From Xiphias gladius (lineage: Eukaryota; Chordata; Actinopteri; Istiophoriformes; Xiphiidae), in contig NW_024401811.1 of the NCBI RefSeq assembly GCF_016859285.1, forward strand, positions 1-64,000: a DNA stretch of 64,000 nucleotides, read 5' to 3'. Of this stretch, positions 37,401 through 46,729 are shown piece after piece. Below the pieces are notes generated by a model. That model worked only from the letters and a program-made list of their open reading frames with translations. It was not told where the DNA came from and did no database searches. The position numbers and the translations under genes are program-made. Positions within the stretch are counted from its first letter, which is position 1; every line of letters begins with the position of its first letter.

Positions 37401-40246
37401 AACTTGTTACGGGTCAACACAGTCTAAGTTTGAAACAGAAAGACAAAAAACCTTCAGGGACCAATGCATCGCCCGAACGACTGAGCCCCTCCCCACGTTT
37501 TTTCAGTCTTCAGCAGTTAGATGAGAGTATTGGCTCTGACCCATCTTGTCAGCTTCTGCTCATGGCAGAGAAACTTAATGTTCAGATTAAAATATTTTGC
37601 AAATATCAAGTCTCGAGCCACTTTTAATCTTTAAATCAATAAGAAAATAAGGTACACAAATTAAGACAACTATTCATCAGCATGCAAAGTCATTGATCAG
37701 AAGTGCATCAGGCCAGTCAAGAGGGAAAACAGGGACAAATTGGAGTCTGACTACCACAGCTCTGATCTCAGACGAATGTGCAGTGGTCTACATTTGGACA
37801 CAGACTACAAGGGGAGCAGCAAGGATGCTGCTCAGCCCGCCGACTCACTTCCTGACGAGCCCAACAACTCCTACGCCCGCTTCATAGTGAACAATACCAC
37901 ACCTGACATGAAGCCCGGGGGAATGCAAAGCGCTGCAAATGAACCCCATTAGCAGGTGACACGAGGCATCCTCAGGGCATAGGCTGACCAGCCAGTTGAG
38001 GTCTTCACCAGCCTTCATGCTCCCATTATGATCCCCACCTGTGTCAAGAGGGCTGTCATTGTCCTTGACCCCAAGAAACCCATGGTCAGTGCCTCCACCC
38101 CTTCATATTGCATTCAGGCTTAAAAGAACCACACAGAACGCTGTCGCCATGGTAATGCACACTGCCTTCTCACACCTGGAAAAGCAACACCTATGTGAGA
38201 ATTCTGTTCATTGATACATCATCATTAAGCTCATGGACTTCGGACTTCACCCCTCCATCTGCAGTTGGATCCATGATTTCCTGATGGGCCGACCCCAGGT
38301 GGGGCGCATAGGCAGTCTCATCTCAGACACCCCAGGACTATGTCCTCAGCCCCTTCCTGTACTCGCTGTTCACCCATGAACACCACCATCCTGGGGCCTC
38401 ATCATCAACAACGAAGAGACCACCTACAGGGAGGAGGTTAAGGATCAGGCCAAGTTGAGCCAGAACAACATCCTCTTTTTAAACGTCAAGAAAACAAAGG
38501 GGACAATTGTGAATTGGAGGAGGTGACAAGGATCAGGACGCACCCCCATTCACATCCGTGACGCTGAAGCTGAAAGGGTCTGCAACTTTGGCAGACTTTG
38601 AAGTTTGGCATTGACTCCAACATCCTCATAATTTTTTACGGATGCACCATCTAGAGCATCCTGACAGTTCGGTTTGGCAGCCGGTCAGTCCAGGACTGCA
38701 GAGCTCTCCGAAAGTCGTGAAGACAGCAGAGGGCATCACGGTTAACAAACTCCCCGTCATACCGGACGTTTATCATCTGCGCTGACTTAGCAAGACTCGA
38801 AAGATCACCAAGGAACGCATCCACTCACACTGTTGGCCATGCTGCCAACAGACGACTGCTCACCTCCAGACTCCAGACAGTTTCTTTGACCAGGTCATCA
38901 GGCCACTGAGCTATAACATCTGAAATATGGAACTCACCTAAGTGGTCAATTTAATGACCAGAGAGAATAATCGTGTGACGGCTCCTAACACCCAGCACTC
39001 ATCTCTGCGCTGTTTCTACTACTGCTTCAATCTATGTCTACTCCAGACTCACAACATCTTATAACTTTATTGATACCCCGGTTCATTTATCTCTTACGTT
39101 CCCTCTCCACAGCAGATCCACAGTCTTTATCTTCAATCTCGATATTGCTGTTTTTGTTAATTACTGAGCCAAGTCAAAGCATTTCTTTGTAGAAAAAATA
39201 AATGAAGTTGAACTTTTGATTTTTTTGTCATAATATTACTACTTCTACTCTCTAGATATTTGATTTTATTTACCAAATGTTTCCACACGTTCACATAATA
39301 AGAAACTAGAGACCACCTTGGTCTGGGATCACACCAGCCGCAACGCCTGTCAACATGCTGACGTACCAACCCATGACAACACATCTTGGAGCTCAGCTTT
39401 CATTTTGATCTCAACTACACACCTGTAAAGATTCGTGCACATTTGTGACCAAATTTCTCCACAGAAGGACAGACATATAAACACCTGCCGAAGTCCTCAA
39501 AACCCCCTCTGTTGATGTTCCTGCTACAGTAGGTGTCTCCAGGACCACATTTGCCATGATGACAAAGACACACACACACACGCAAAAGGTGAAACAATAC
39601 CAGCCACACTGTTGCGGCAGGTAATAAATCAGAAAAGAACAACTCACTCATCTTCTACACCTGCTCTTCCTGTCACCATCTCCTTCTTCTTCTTCTCTCT
39701 CCCTCCTTTCATCCTCCTCTTCCTCTTCTCTTCCACAGTCTCACTTTCCTGTGACATCATCTCCTCCACACTCTCGTCTTCCTTCTTCACCTCTTCCATC
39801 CCGGTGTTGTTTGTTTCCATGGAAACCAAGCAGTCCGTTTCTCTGTTGTTGTTGTAAGTTACCGTGAGGGCGCTGGCCTCACTATTCCCTTTCTTGTATT
39901 TCTTCTTCTTCTTCTTCTTTTCTGTCTCGCTGGTTTCTGCACCGGCCCGCACCTCCTCCACATCCTCTTCTGCTCCTCCCTCCCTCTGCCTCTCCTTTAT
40001 CCTCTTCTTCTTTTTCTCTTTCTTGTTCTGGCTGTTAGTCTCTCCATCAACAGGAGAAGGAGGAAGAGGAAGACTGACCTCCTCCTCTTCATCATGTATC
40101 TTCGTCTTCTTCTTCTTCTTCTTCTTCTCCTCTACTCTCTCAGGTGTGTTGATGTCGACAGGAACGGGAGATTCCTCCAAACTCTCTGACCCCCTCCTCC
40201 TCTTCTTCTGGAGGGAGGGAGAGATGGAGTCTGCAGGAGGATTCAT
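31468..40246 (-). CDS. ttf1: transcription termination factor 1 (RNA polymerase I)
   Basis: TTF1 is a nucleolar Myb-type protein that binds Sal-box terminators downstream of rRNA genes, stops Pol I, and acts in rDNA chromatin and replication-fork arrest. Minus-strand coding exons: 40246-39648, 36750-36626, 36528-36343, 35885-35807, 35666-35542, 34597-34408, 33567-33475, 33117-33052, 32661-32576, 31643-31468 (1725 nt, 574 aa), all GT/AG and frame-consistent. Residues 1-199 are disordered with several KKKKKKK tracts (nuclear/nucleolar type). From about 200 the conserved part follows: [11 protein letters not shown]-like helix (200-241), [31 protein letters not shown] (Myb linker), [20 protein letters not shown] (Myb repeat), [13 protein letters not shown] and [20 protein letters not shown] (Myb repeat), [24 protein letters not shown], and an acidic C-terminus ending EEVDNS. 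First ATG after an in-frame TGA. Shorter than human (905 aa) because of the N-terminus. Confidence 0.95.
33243..33330. repeat. transposon-end fragment in ttf1 intron
   Basis: TACACTACTTGGCCAAAAGT followed by ATATGGACACC is the terminal sequence of a common fish DNA transposon/MITE family (NGCCAAAAGTAT core). Only one end is visible. Confidence 0.5.
33880..34095. repeat. retroelement 3' tail
   Basis: CTGCTCTATATGCAAAGCGC, then GATTTAGCGCGATATAAATA and short GAATTG/GAACTG repeats, matches the 3' end of a frequent fish non-LTR element/SINE. Orientation plus. It sits in a ttf1 intron. Confidence 0.55.
36860..37640 (+). mobile_element. possible hAT-type transposase N-terminal fragment
   Basis: About 37285-37440 in one frame reads [19 protein letters not shown] then a stop, followed by a segment with [17 protein letters not shown]. 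This resembles the zinc-finger start of hAT/ZBED-like transposases (WLRYE...MFC..C, FVTGT...LK.H). Degenerate, in the large ttf1 intron. Low confidence in the exact family. Confidence 0.35.
37690..39195 (+). mobile_element. degenerate LINE (CR1/L2/Jockey-type) in ttf1 intron
   Basis: Broken frames on the plus strand spell reverse-transcriptase pieces in the right order: [12 protein letters not shown] (37850), [15 protein letters not shown] (38040), a region equivalent to HPSICNWIMDFL..GRPQV (38240-38300), and a C-terminal segment with [16 protein letters not shown] (38600-38650). Many stops and frameshifts; inactive. It lies opposite to ttf1 transcription between its first two coding exons, accounting for roughly half of that intron. 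Confidence 0.75.
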
Positions 40247-41314
40247 GACAGGAGGAGGAGGAGGAGATGACGGGAAGAGTAGGAGAAGGAAAAGGAGGAG
40301 ATGAAGGTGGAGGTGCAGAGTTGATCAGCTGTTGTTGAAGCTGAAACAGAAGAAACAACAAACAGTCATTTCAGTCTGAACACGAACAGCTCCAATTATA
40401 AACGGGATTATTTTTTATCATCATTGAGATTATTCAAACTCCAGTGGGAGTCCACCTGTCCCGCTGCTGCTGCTGGACCAAACACAGCTGACAGAGTCCA
40501 GTTTGTTCCTGAAGCTGAGAAACAGCTTTAAAGAGCAGCTTCACACTGAATCCACTTTCTGAATGGGTACATTAGAGTTAGTTACCACAATCTGCTGTTC
40601 CTGGGTCCGTCTTACTGTGTTTACTACAACAAGTTATCTTCCTTTTTCCAGACAAAATCCTGCAATTCTGTCGTCTAGAGACAAAACACCTGACTTACCT
40701 CCAGACACCCTCCCCCAAAACTACGAGGAAAGGTCATGTTCACCCCCCAACCGATAAGCACAGCAGTCAGCTGGCAGCAGTGTGGACAGTCCTCAGAAGT
40801 AGTAGTAGAAACACTACAGTAGTAGAGATACTACGTGTACAGGGCTGGTCGCTTCTATTCTGCCTACCAGGCTTCAGATGCATGATGGATTTCTGATGAT
40901 GCGGCGTTCAAGCTAAAATGGGCCGTTGCCTTGTGTCTGCACAGGCAGGACGAGGACCCGACCCGACCCCGACCCCGACCCCCCCCCCCACACACACACA
41001 CACACCAAAAAAAACCCCTCTTTACTTAACACAGATCAGGAGCGGATATCAGCATTCAGATCCACAACAGCTTCATGCAGTCACGTTCCTCTCATGTATT
41101 ATTGTTCTCGAGTCTCAGAGTTCCGCATCCGGTTCTCTGAAACCCTCCAGCAGCAGCAGCTGTACCAGGCACTAGTTTATCCAAGTTCTTCTGGTGAATA
41201 TCTTGATGGATCTGCTGCAACGAGGTCTAACAGAGCCGGTCTGGGCTTCGGTTTTAACCTGTAAACCCGAACAGTTCCAAAAGTCTTACCCGGGCCCCCG
41301 TTAAACCGACTCAC

Positions 41315-41410
41315 CGTCTCTCACCGCCCTGCTGCTGCACGCGGGTCGGAAGGCGGTACGCTGCGTATTTACTTCCTGTTCGATATCGGCGCATGCGCGG
41401 GACGCCTCAA
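41315..41410 (-). promoter_or_regulatory. ttf1: ttf1 promoter and 5' UTR exon 1
   Basis: A CpG-rich island in AT-rich surroundings. GCGCATGCGC at 41389-41398 is a perfect NRF1 palindrome core, and ACTTCCTGTT at 41371-41380 is an ETS site on the minus strand. A donor GACG|GTGAGT on the minus strand ends a UTR exon at 41315 and can join the acceptor TTCTGTTTCAG before 40340. NRF1 plus ETS without TATA is typical of housekeeping promoters, fitting a Pol I factor. Bidirectional activity is possible, but no plus-strand gene is seen nearby. Confidence 0.6.
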
Positions 41411-41558
41411 AGCGACTGCGGTGAGGAACAGAGGTGTCACTCTGAATGAGTTTCCTGGTCCCGTTTACACAGACGCAGCGTTCATGTGTTTTCAGTTGTC
41501 TGATCATTTACTCATCCAGGTGAGAACACATAGATCTGCGTCTCTGTTTATGCCAGTA

Positions 41559-41961
41559 CGTGTGGAAAGTAACCGAGTTCATTCTGAAGTACAAGTATAA
41601 GGTATTTGTACTGTGTTTGAGTATTTTCACTTTACGTTGCTTTATATTTTGACTGCACTAAATTTATCTGACAAACAAAACATCTGATGAGTTAAAATAT
41701 GAGACAGTGTTACAGATTAAACACACAGTCAAATGAATGTGTTTTACTAAAATAATCAACAGTCCCAGGAGCCATGCTACTGCAGAGCGAGTACTTCTCA
41801 TACTTATACAGTATATCAATATCAGTATGATCTGGTGATGATACTCATGTACTTTTACTGAAGTTACGGTTTTCAACGCACGACTTGTATCTGTACTGTG
41901 AAAGTATTTTATTGATACTTTAACTTAAGTGAACAATCCTTAATATTTGTTCCATCACTGA
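41559..41961. mobile_element. AGTAAAAGTAC-type inverted-repeat element, copy 2
   Basis: Starts TGTGGAAAGTAACCGAGTTC and ends AATATTTGTTCCATCACTG, the same terminal words as 27628-28088 with outward-facing GGAAAGTA ends. No coding capacity. Confidence 0.55.
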
Positions 41962-42084
41962 TTATTAAAAAATATATATCTTTCCATGAAAATGTGATTA
42001 TTATTAGAGCAGAAATGTACATTTACAAGTTAAAAAAACTTCTTTTGTCATATTGTGAAAGGAAATGGAATAGCAAGGATCAGG

Positions 42085-42189
42085 TCAGACGCTGCAGGAC
42101 GTGATGTTAAACTCTATATGTTCAGCTTCTTCTAACTCAGTGCTGACCTTCAGTTTGAATCCAGCCTCTTCTATCATGAATTTCTTTAT
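42085..42189 (-). CDS. candidate orphan terminal exon, unknown gene
   Basis: On the minus strand a strong acceptor (GTGTCTGTTTTTGTTCAG) precedes an open 105-nt stretch coding 34 residues starting IKKFMIEEAGFKLKVS and ending in TGA. The charged, amphipathic composition is protein-like. I do not recognise it, and no partner exon was found on this strand between it and 43762. It could be a last exon of a gene whose upstream exons I missed, an alternative 3' exon of the GoLoco gene upstream on the same strand, or chance. Confidence 0.25.
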   Translation of the reverse strand: MKKFMIEEAGFKLKVSTELEEAEHIEFNITSCSV

Positions 42190-42199
42190 CTGAACAAAA

Positions 42200-43761
42200 A
42201 CAGACACTGACAGTGTTAGATAAATATTTAAAAATCAGAACCATGTTAAAATATGTGACAGCTTCATCAAAAGTGCAAGTTTCTACTGATGCTACAGTTT
42301 AAAAACTCATTCACGTTCACTCCAGGACAGAAGTAAGGAGAACAGAAGCAGGTTGGACCCAGGACAGGTTCAGGTCTGATCAGGTTTGGACTAGTCCTGT
42401 TTCTGTCGGATCATCTCAGGTTCTCAGTCTTCCTGTTCTTAATTTTAAAGTCCAGACACCAGGAGAGTGTGAGCTGCAGGATTCACAGTTTCTCAAAATG
42501 AGGTCCAGGACCCTGGACCTGATGATAAAACATTTTTAAAGGAGATCATGTCAGAACAAGTTGTCTGCTTCCATTTGACTGATGAGTTTTACTGTAAAAT
42601 TACATGTATTCATTTCTCCATTTTTTCTTGCATTTCGTTTCCACCACAGGAACTTAGCGCCCTGGAGCTTCCCAAAACCTGAACCTGTAAGACCCTGTAA
42701 GGTCTTGGTTCTGGATTCTGCTTTGCTTTTTCTGTGTTTTACAAACCAAAATGTTTTCAGCAACACTGTGTGAAAACAGTATGATAAACTTGTTCAGTTT
42801 CTCAGTGAATAATGTGAAACTTGCAGCAGGATGTGGATCAGTGGGCGATGTGATCCAACGATACTATGGCTTTTGGGGGAGCTCACTTTTTTCACTTTTT
42901 GTGGTCAGAAACAACAGATACAACATTTATTAAATACTTAATTTCACTTTTATTTATTATTATGCCTATCAATAAGAATAAGAAAAAAGGCGAAAAGTAG
43001 CCACTGCTTCCTGCTGTGCGGAGAGCAGAGAGGAGAGAGAGAGAGCATTTACTAATCTAACCTCCTGTGTTGAATAATTACACCTGCGTATTCCTGAGTG
43101 CTATGGTTCATACATTAGTTAACTATTTATTTTCTGTCTGGCAGTGCAGTATCATAAACTGTTTATGATACTGCACTGCCACACTTTGATGCAGATGGCA
43201 AGAATTGTATATATGCCGGTATCCTTATTAATTGAATTAGTGAAGAACCACCCTCATGCTTGAATCGTACATCAATAATAGCCTATTTTCATAAATCACG
43301 TTTTCAAGGGAGTTGATGTCTTATAAAGAGGAACCAATCTCCCCCTGGCTCCCTGTAGTTCACACCCTGGCCCATATGCTCATGATCAAACAAAACATGG
43401 ACTCACTCACAAAAACATGGACTCAGCAGGAGACCTTTAACTCCCAGGGTCAGAGCCAGATCTTATGCCAGCAATTGCTGAGAAACCCTGTTGCACGGTA
43501 AGTACACAGTTGGCTGTTCTCAGATCAAACCTTCACGCTGTTTGAACTCCAAACAGTCTCAGGTTTCTGTTCGGAGTCAACCATCAAGAGAGTCGTCAAA
43601 GTGTCCACATCAACACAGTCTGGTTTCTGTTTTAAGACTGAATACTGCAGTCGGACTGATTCACAAAAACATCCAAAAAAAATCCTGATGACAAGATCCA
43701 GACTCTGTCTGACACTTAGAAACAATACTCAGTAAAACCCTTCTCCCTGTTCTTATCTTCA
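42200..43761. other. intergenic region between ttf1 and the GoLoco gene
   Basis: No gene recognised. Contains the near-perfect palindrome at 43139-43181 and AT-rich DNA. Open frames (42551-42766 minus, 43313-43501 plus) lack domains and splice sites. Confidence 0.5.
43139..43181. repeat. near-perfect 43-bp palindrome
   Basis: Arm TGGCAGTGCAGTATCATAAA plus C (43139-43159) and its exact complement at 43161-43181 are separated by a single T at 43160. All 21 arm positions pair. Confidence 0.95.
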
Positions 43762-44744
43762 TCAGTGATGATGGTGATGGAGGGAGGAACCAGCGGAGTC
43801 TGCGTCATCACCGTCCTCAGTGTGTGTTATCAGCGGTGAGGCTCTCTGCTCATCCATCCTCCTGGACTGAACTCTCTGGATCAAACTGAAGAAATCCTCC
43901 TGACCTTCAGGAACTGATCCAGCCACATCATCAAGATCAGGAAGATGGCACCTCTGGTCCTCCATCCTGTCAGACTGTAGACAGACAGACAGACAGACAG
44001 ACAGAGAGAGAGAGAGACAGACAGACAATTGGTGGACAGGTCAAGGATTTTCCTCCTAAAGTTTCTCACCTTTTCCTGATCTGTTCTTCCCACCTGTCCC
44101 TTATTCTCTCATTATGCCGTAAACCAGTTAAACCAGTACATATCCCGAGTGCTCTACCCTATCATCAGACTGTTATTATGTCTAGACCTTCCGGCCTCAA
44201 AGTTTACGTTCCCTGTTCCTGTCTTTACCCTGTACCTTATTACTACATGTTCTTTTATACTGTATCCTATGCGCTGTACCCACCTTGTACCCAGTTACTT
44301 TCTGTACCTAGTGTCTTCCTGTACCCTTTTTCTGCAAGTTTCTGTACCCTGTTCCATCCCTTACCCTGTGCCCCTTCTCTGCCTGTACCCTGAAAATACA
44401 TCCTCCCATACCCCATACCTCGTTCCTACATGTTCTTTAACCCCAAGCCTTGTATCCTGTACCCTATGGGCTCTTCCTACCCTGTACCCTCTTCCTACCT
44501 GTTCTATATACACTGTTCCTGTCTGTACCCTATTTTATAAACCTCCTTGATACCTATGCGGTTTTTAGAGACTTTCTTCATGTTGCCAACTGTAAACTTG
44601 TTTACCAACAACTAAAATTTATGTAATTCAACCTGCTCGGCCAGCACGTCTAGGTTACCCTGTCTGTAGCTCGATCCTGAACTGTGATTGTAACGTCTGT
44701 GCTTTTTATGTTTTTTTTAACTCTTGGAAACCCCAGAACCCCCC

Positions 44745-44841
<97 letters not shown>

Positions 44842-45924
44842 CTACCTCTGAATGTTTTGTCTGAAATGCTGAGGACAACTTTCATGACAGTGTCATTACA
44901 TTCCATCCCTAAAAACATGTTTTGTTAACCCAGAATATTTACATCACATATTGCTACCTGATAGTGTATAAGCATGTAGTAGAAGTCCAGACTGGGCTGG
45001 TGGAGCTGGTCGGGGCTGCAGGCCCCACACAGTGCAGATGGTCCCGGATCAGGCAGCAAACTGAGGCTGGCTCTCTGATCGTCCAATCTCTGACCCTGAG
45101 ACTCTAAGATCAGGTCCAACAAGGCCTCCGGCTCCTCTTGCTGGCTGTTCCTGCGCTACAACAGCAGGGACCAGTCAGTGTTGTTAGACAGCAAAGAGTC
45201 ATGAAGTGAGAGGAGTTATTTCTCGGTCCATGTTCTCATTTGAATGACAGTTTGTTGAGGACACGAAACTCTTTTGGTTGAATCATCACAACAAAAGATG
45301 AATTGCTGGGTTTGAAAATATCAGTCTCTTTGATATAAAGTCAAAGCTACAAGAAGCCTGTGGACATAAAACCAGGAGTGAAGTCATCTACAACTTCCAA
45401 AGTGCATTTCACTTATAAACATCCAATTACAGAGCTTCAAAGTGTGTTACATGTCCTGCTGAATTACACTTTGTAGAAACATAATCAAACATTCAGCAGT
45501 TTAAACCCATTTGTTTATGAACCTGGAAAAAACTGGGAAGACTTTATTGTTGTAGTAGGTGAGTTACCTTGCTCCTGGTAGCTGTAGTTCTGGTCCTGGA
45601 GCTCAGAGCAGATCCAAGGCTCTGACCCCGGGGTCTGGTGGAGCCGGAGCTGTCCTCAGGACCAGACCCTTGTACGGGAGTCACCTGACCTCGGAGGGTC
45701 CTGAGGGGTGAGGTGGAGACCGAGGTCCTGCCGCTGGGAACAGAGTGAGACTGGGGAACAGGACTGGTGTTACTTGAACTGTGGTGTCCCGGTCCTGTGT
45801 CCAGCCCACCATTTTGGTGAGGGGTTGGAGAACCTTTTGGCACCACTCCCCCAAACCTCCCATTCTGATGAGAAGGTGAAGACAGGGAAGGAGGAGGTAA
45901 ACCAGAGAGATTTTTGTCAGCCAT
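43762..45924 (-). CDS. three-GoLoco-motif G-protein regulator, GPSM1-like
   Basis: GoLoco motifs bind GDP-loaded Gi/Go alpha subunits, block nucleotide release and free beta-gamma. Exons: 45924-45568, 45155-44958, 43974-43762 (768 nt, 255 aa), all phase 0, GT/AG. Residues 1-119 are Ser/Pro/Gly-rich and disordered. GoLoco 1 at about 131-149 (LLDLILESQGQRLDDQRAS), GoLoco 2 at about 175-194, split by the last intron (YYMLIHYQ|SDRMEDQRC), GoLoco 3 at about 211-230 (EDFFSLIQRVQSRRMDEQRA). Each keeps the D/E-Q-R triad whose Arg contacts the nucleotide. Motif order and wording match the last three GoLoco motifs of GPSM1 (AGS3), yet the TPR half of GPSM1 is absent and exon 1 begins with a good ATG context (ATCATGG). 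It could be a separate short gene (GPSM3/PCP2-like in size) or a short GPSM1 form. C-terminus ends in five His. Confidence 0.85.
43978..44032. repeat. (ACAG)n/(AG)n microsatellite
   Basis: Tandem ACAG and AG units adjoining the acceptor of the last exon of the GoLoco gene; on the minus strand this is the pyrimidine-rich tract feeding that acceptor. Confidence 0.9.
44190..44545. repeat. degenerate CTGTACCCT tandem
   Basis: About 350 bp of loosely repeated (C)TGTACCCTRTTCCT(AC) units in an intron of the GoLoco gene. The 133-codon plus-strand frame across it is a repeat translation. Confidence 0.75.
44748..44839. repeat. long (CA)n microsatellite
   Basis: About 45 uninterrupted CA units preceded by a C run, intronic to the GoLoco gene. 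Confidence 0.98.
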
Positions 45925-46729
45925 GATGGATTTGTTGGTTTGGGGGTGGGGCCAGTGTTGGCGATGTCATTAATGGGAGGAGCTAAACCTGGACAGGAAG
46001 AGGGTAGAGCAGGAAGTTAGACATAGCCCCTCCTGGAGGTGAAGTTGCAGAATAGGTAACATGGTTCTCTGAATTCTTGGTTGCGTGCATGACCACTCAG
46101 TTGCTAATCATACCACATTTACCGAGCACTTTCAGTGCATATTGCCTTAAAAGTTTGAAAAGACTGGAATTTCCTTTCTTGACCTTGTAAACATTGTACA
46201 ATCAAATCCTCCAGAACAGCTACTGAGTGGATCTTGTGGCGAGACTATCTTGTTATAAGCCATTTTCAAGGGTCAAGAATAATTCCAGCTTTTCTCAAGC
46301 CAGCATGGACAAGAAGTCCTTAAAGTGCACAGGAATAATGGAAATCAGGATAAATACAATTCCATGAGAAGGGCAATAGCTGAGGAAGACCGTTTGATAT
46401 AATAGAAAGCTCCAACACATGCAGGATGTTTAAGCTCAACTATTTAGTGTATTTTCTTGTGTATTTTTGTGTTCTTTTCTACACTAATCTTTCATCCATT
46501 TTCAACTATGGATGGGTGAGATTAGTGGTTTGAATTTGCTTATTTTTGGACTTCTTACAACTGCATTGGGAGACTCATTCAATCACAGCTCTATTGTCTA
46601 CACCCAAGAACAACTGTCAGCACCATGGTACACAAGGATACTCTCCATTAGAGTTTGAGATCTCTGTGGAAATAAGGAGAATGAAGAGGGGATGTAGATC
46701 CAGAGCACAACAACAAGAGAGGCAAATCA
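45925..46729. other. upstream flank of the GoLoco gene
   Basis: Likely contains its promoter (GC-rich 45935-46030), but no TATA or clear motif set is seen. The rest is AT-rich and non-coding. Confidence 0.4.

Noticed and set aside
39864-40304. Plus-strand Phe/Ser-rich 146-codon frame
   Set aside because: Complement of the Lys/Glu/Arg-rich first coding exon of ttf1.
43139-43181. MicroRNA hairpin
   Set aside because: The arms are separated by one base, so no terminal loop of the size Drosha/Dicer need; perfect pairing fits a palindrome better.
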